This document shows positions 63,658 to 64,000 of a DNA stretch of 64,000 bases, piece by piece; the stretch's first letter is position 1; the number at the start of each line of letters is the position of its first letter. This stretch comes from Chrysomallon squamiferum (lineage: Eukaryota > Mollusca > Gastropoda > Neomphalida > Peltospiridae): the NCBI GenBank assembly GCA_012295275.1, contig CM022665.1, positions 41,121,152 through 41,185,151 of the forward strand, read 5' to 3'. Under the pieces are notes generated by a model, which saw nothing but the letters and a program-made list of their open reading frames with translations, was not told where the DNA came from and searched no databases. Both the position numbers and the translations under genes were made by a program.

Positions 63658-63660
63658 ATT
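62840..63660 (+). repeat. Long GT/TATG-rich low-complexity region
   Basis: Imperfect GTGTGTATGT and GTATTTGTGCATG-type units, including TATG tetramers (63007-63030), a looser 40-60 bp unit around GTGTTATTTG, and a clean (GT)n at about 63619-63656. Cys/Tyr- or His/Thr-rich open frames here are artefacts. Confidence 0.9.
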
Positions 63661-63724
63661 GTGCATTTGCTTGTATGCATATCCAAAAGCTCTTTAATAA
63701 ATTAATCTCATTTACCCAATCATA

Positions 63725-64000
63725 TAACTTTCTACTTTGATATTTCCAAAGCTGCCAGTGTTAAACTTTTCTTGTCAGAGGTTAATGAAATATTTGCAGA
63801 TTACAGTTCATTAGTGGCAGAGTGTGAGCTTTCAATTAGCCAATGGCTTGTTTATTGTCTTGGGCTGACTGTTTCATTGTCATTAATTGTTTTCTGTCTT
63901 TGATGTATGCCACTGTGTCTGCTTAATTGTTTCCCTAGGGTTAAAATGGGACCTCCAATAAATATAAACATTCAGGATTCATCTTTCTTTAATGATGTTT
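63725..64000. other. Non-repetitive block at the right edge, possible regulatory element
   Basis: After kilobases of repeats this stretch has no simple repeats and a higher G+C content. It carries close-set motifs: CAATTAGCCAATGG, TTGTTTATT (forkhead-like), and three TTAATTG homeodomain-type sites. No frame looks coding. A conserved non-coding element is a possibility only. Confidence 0.3.

Larger units (their letters stand above)
53886..64000. other. Gene-poor, repeat-rich region to the right edge
   Basis: No gene could be assembled. Besides the repeats, MITE-like element, exon candidate and terminal block listed separately, it holds a CA-rich stretch (about 54970-55090), GT/TA tracts (about 55372-55440), A runs (55711-55734, 56339-56367) and AT-rich unique DNA. 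It may be an intron of a large gene or plain intergenic DNA. Confidence 0.6.

Noticed and set aside
62416-63686. Cys/Val- and His/Thr-rich open frames
   Set aside because: Produced by GT/CA-rich low-complexity DNA; no splice or codon pattern supports a gene.

Overview
The window is nuclear DNA of an animal. It is very A+T-rich and full of microsatellites, and its genes are split by short GT-AG introns. Single-copy metazoan genes (claspin, GCHFR, RMDN2/3, SLC46, TBCE) are interrupted by remnants of MULE and Tigger/pogo transposons. Genome texture and gene set suggest an invertebrate, possibly a lophotrochozoan such as a mollusc, but no sequence here decides the phylum.

Layout. (1) Positions 1-11984, minus strand: CLSPN (claspin), 22 coding exons, missing only its 3' end. 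Two E2F-type boxes and an NRF1-like box lie just upstream, and a broken MULE transposase sits in intron 2. (2) 13402-16289, minus: GCHFR (GTP cyclohydrolase I feedback regulator), 88 aa. Its first intron holds a 0.75-kb Tigger/pogo relic and a 272-bp foldback repeat. (3) 17233-24906, plus, divergent from GCHFR: an RMDN2/3-type protein, 410 aa, with two adjacent exons that look like a tandem duplicate. (4) 24907-31411: no supported gene. (5) 31412-37893, minus: SLC46-family (MFS) transporter, 450 aa, whose large first intron carries decayed transposon-like coding DNA including a PHD-like remnant. (6) 40575-47997, minus: TBCE (tubulin cofactor E), 540 aa, complete. (7) 48582-53885, plus, head-to-head with TBCE: an unrecognised 208-aa membrane-anchored protein with two SAM-like helical segments. 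Its introns are built from internal duplications, including decayed copies of the start of its own third exon. (8) 53886-64000: no confident gene; several satellite-like arrays, a MITE-like element, one isolated exon candidate and a terminal non-repetitive block that could be a regulatory element.

The genes do not form one pathway. CLSPN acts in the replication checkpoint. GCHFR controls tetrahydrobiopterin synthesis. The RMDN protein is probably a membrane tether. SLC46 is a solute carrier. TBCE folds and dismantles tubulin. The reconstructions close in frame at every exon junction (checked by phase), which is the main evidence for the intron-exon models. Paralog calls rest on remembered family sequences and were not checked by search.
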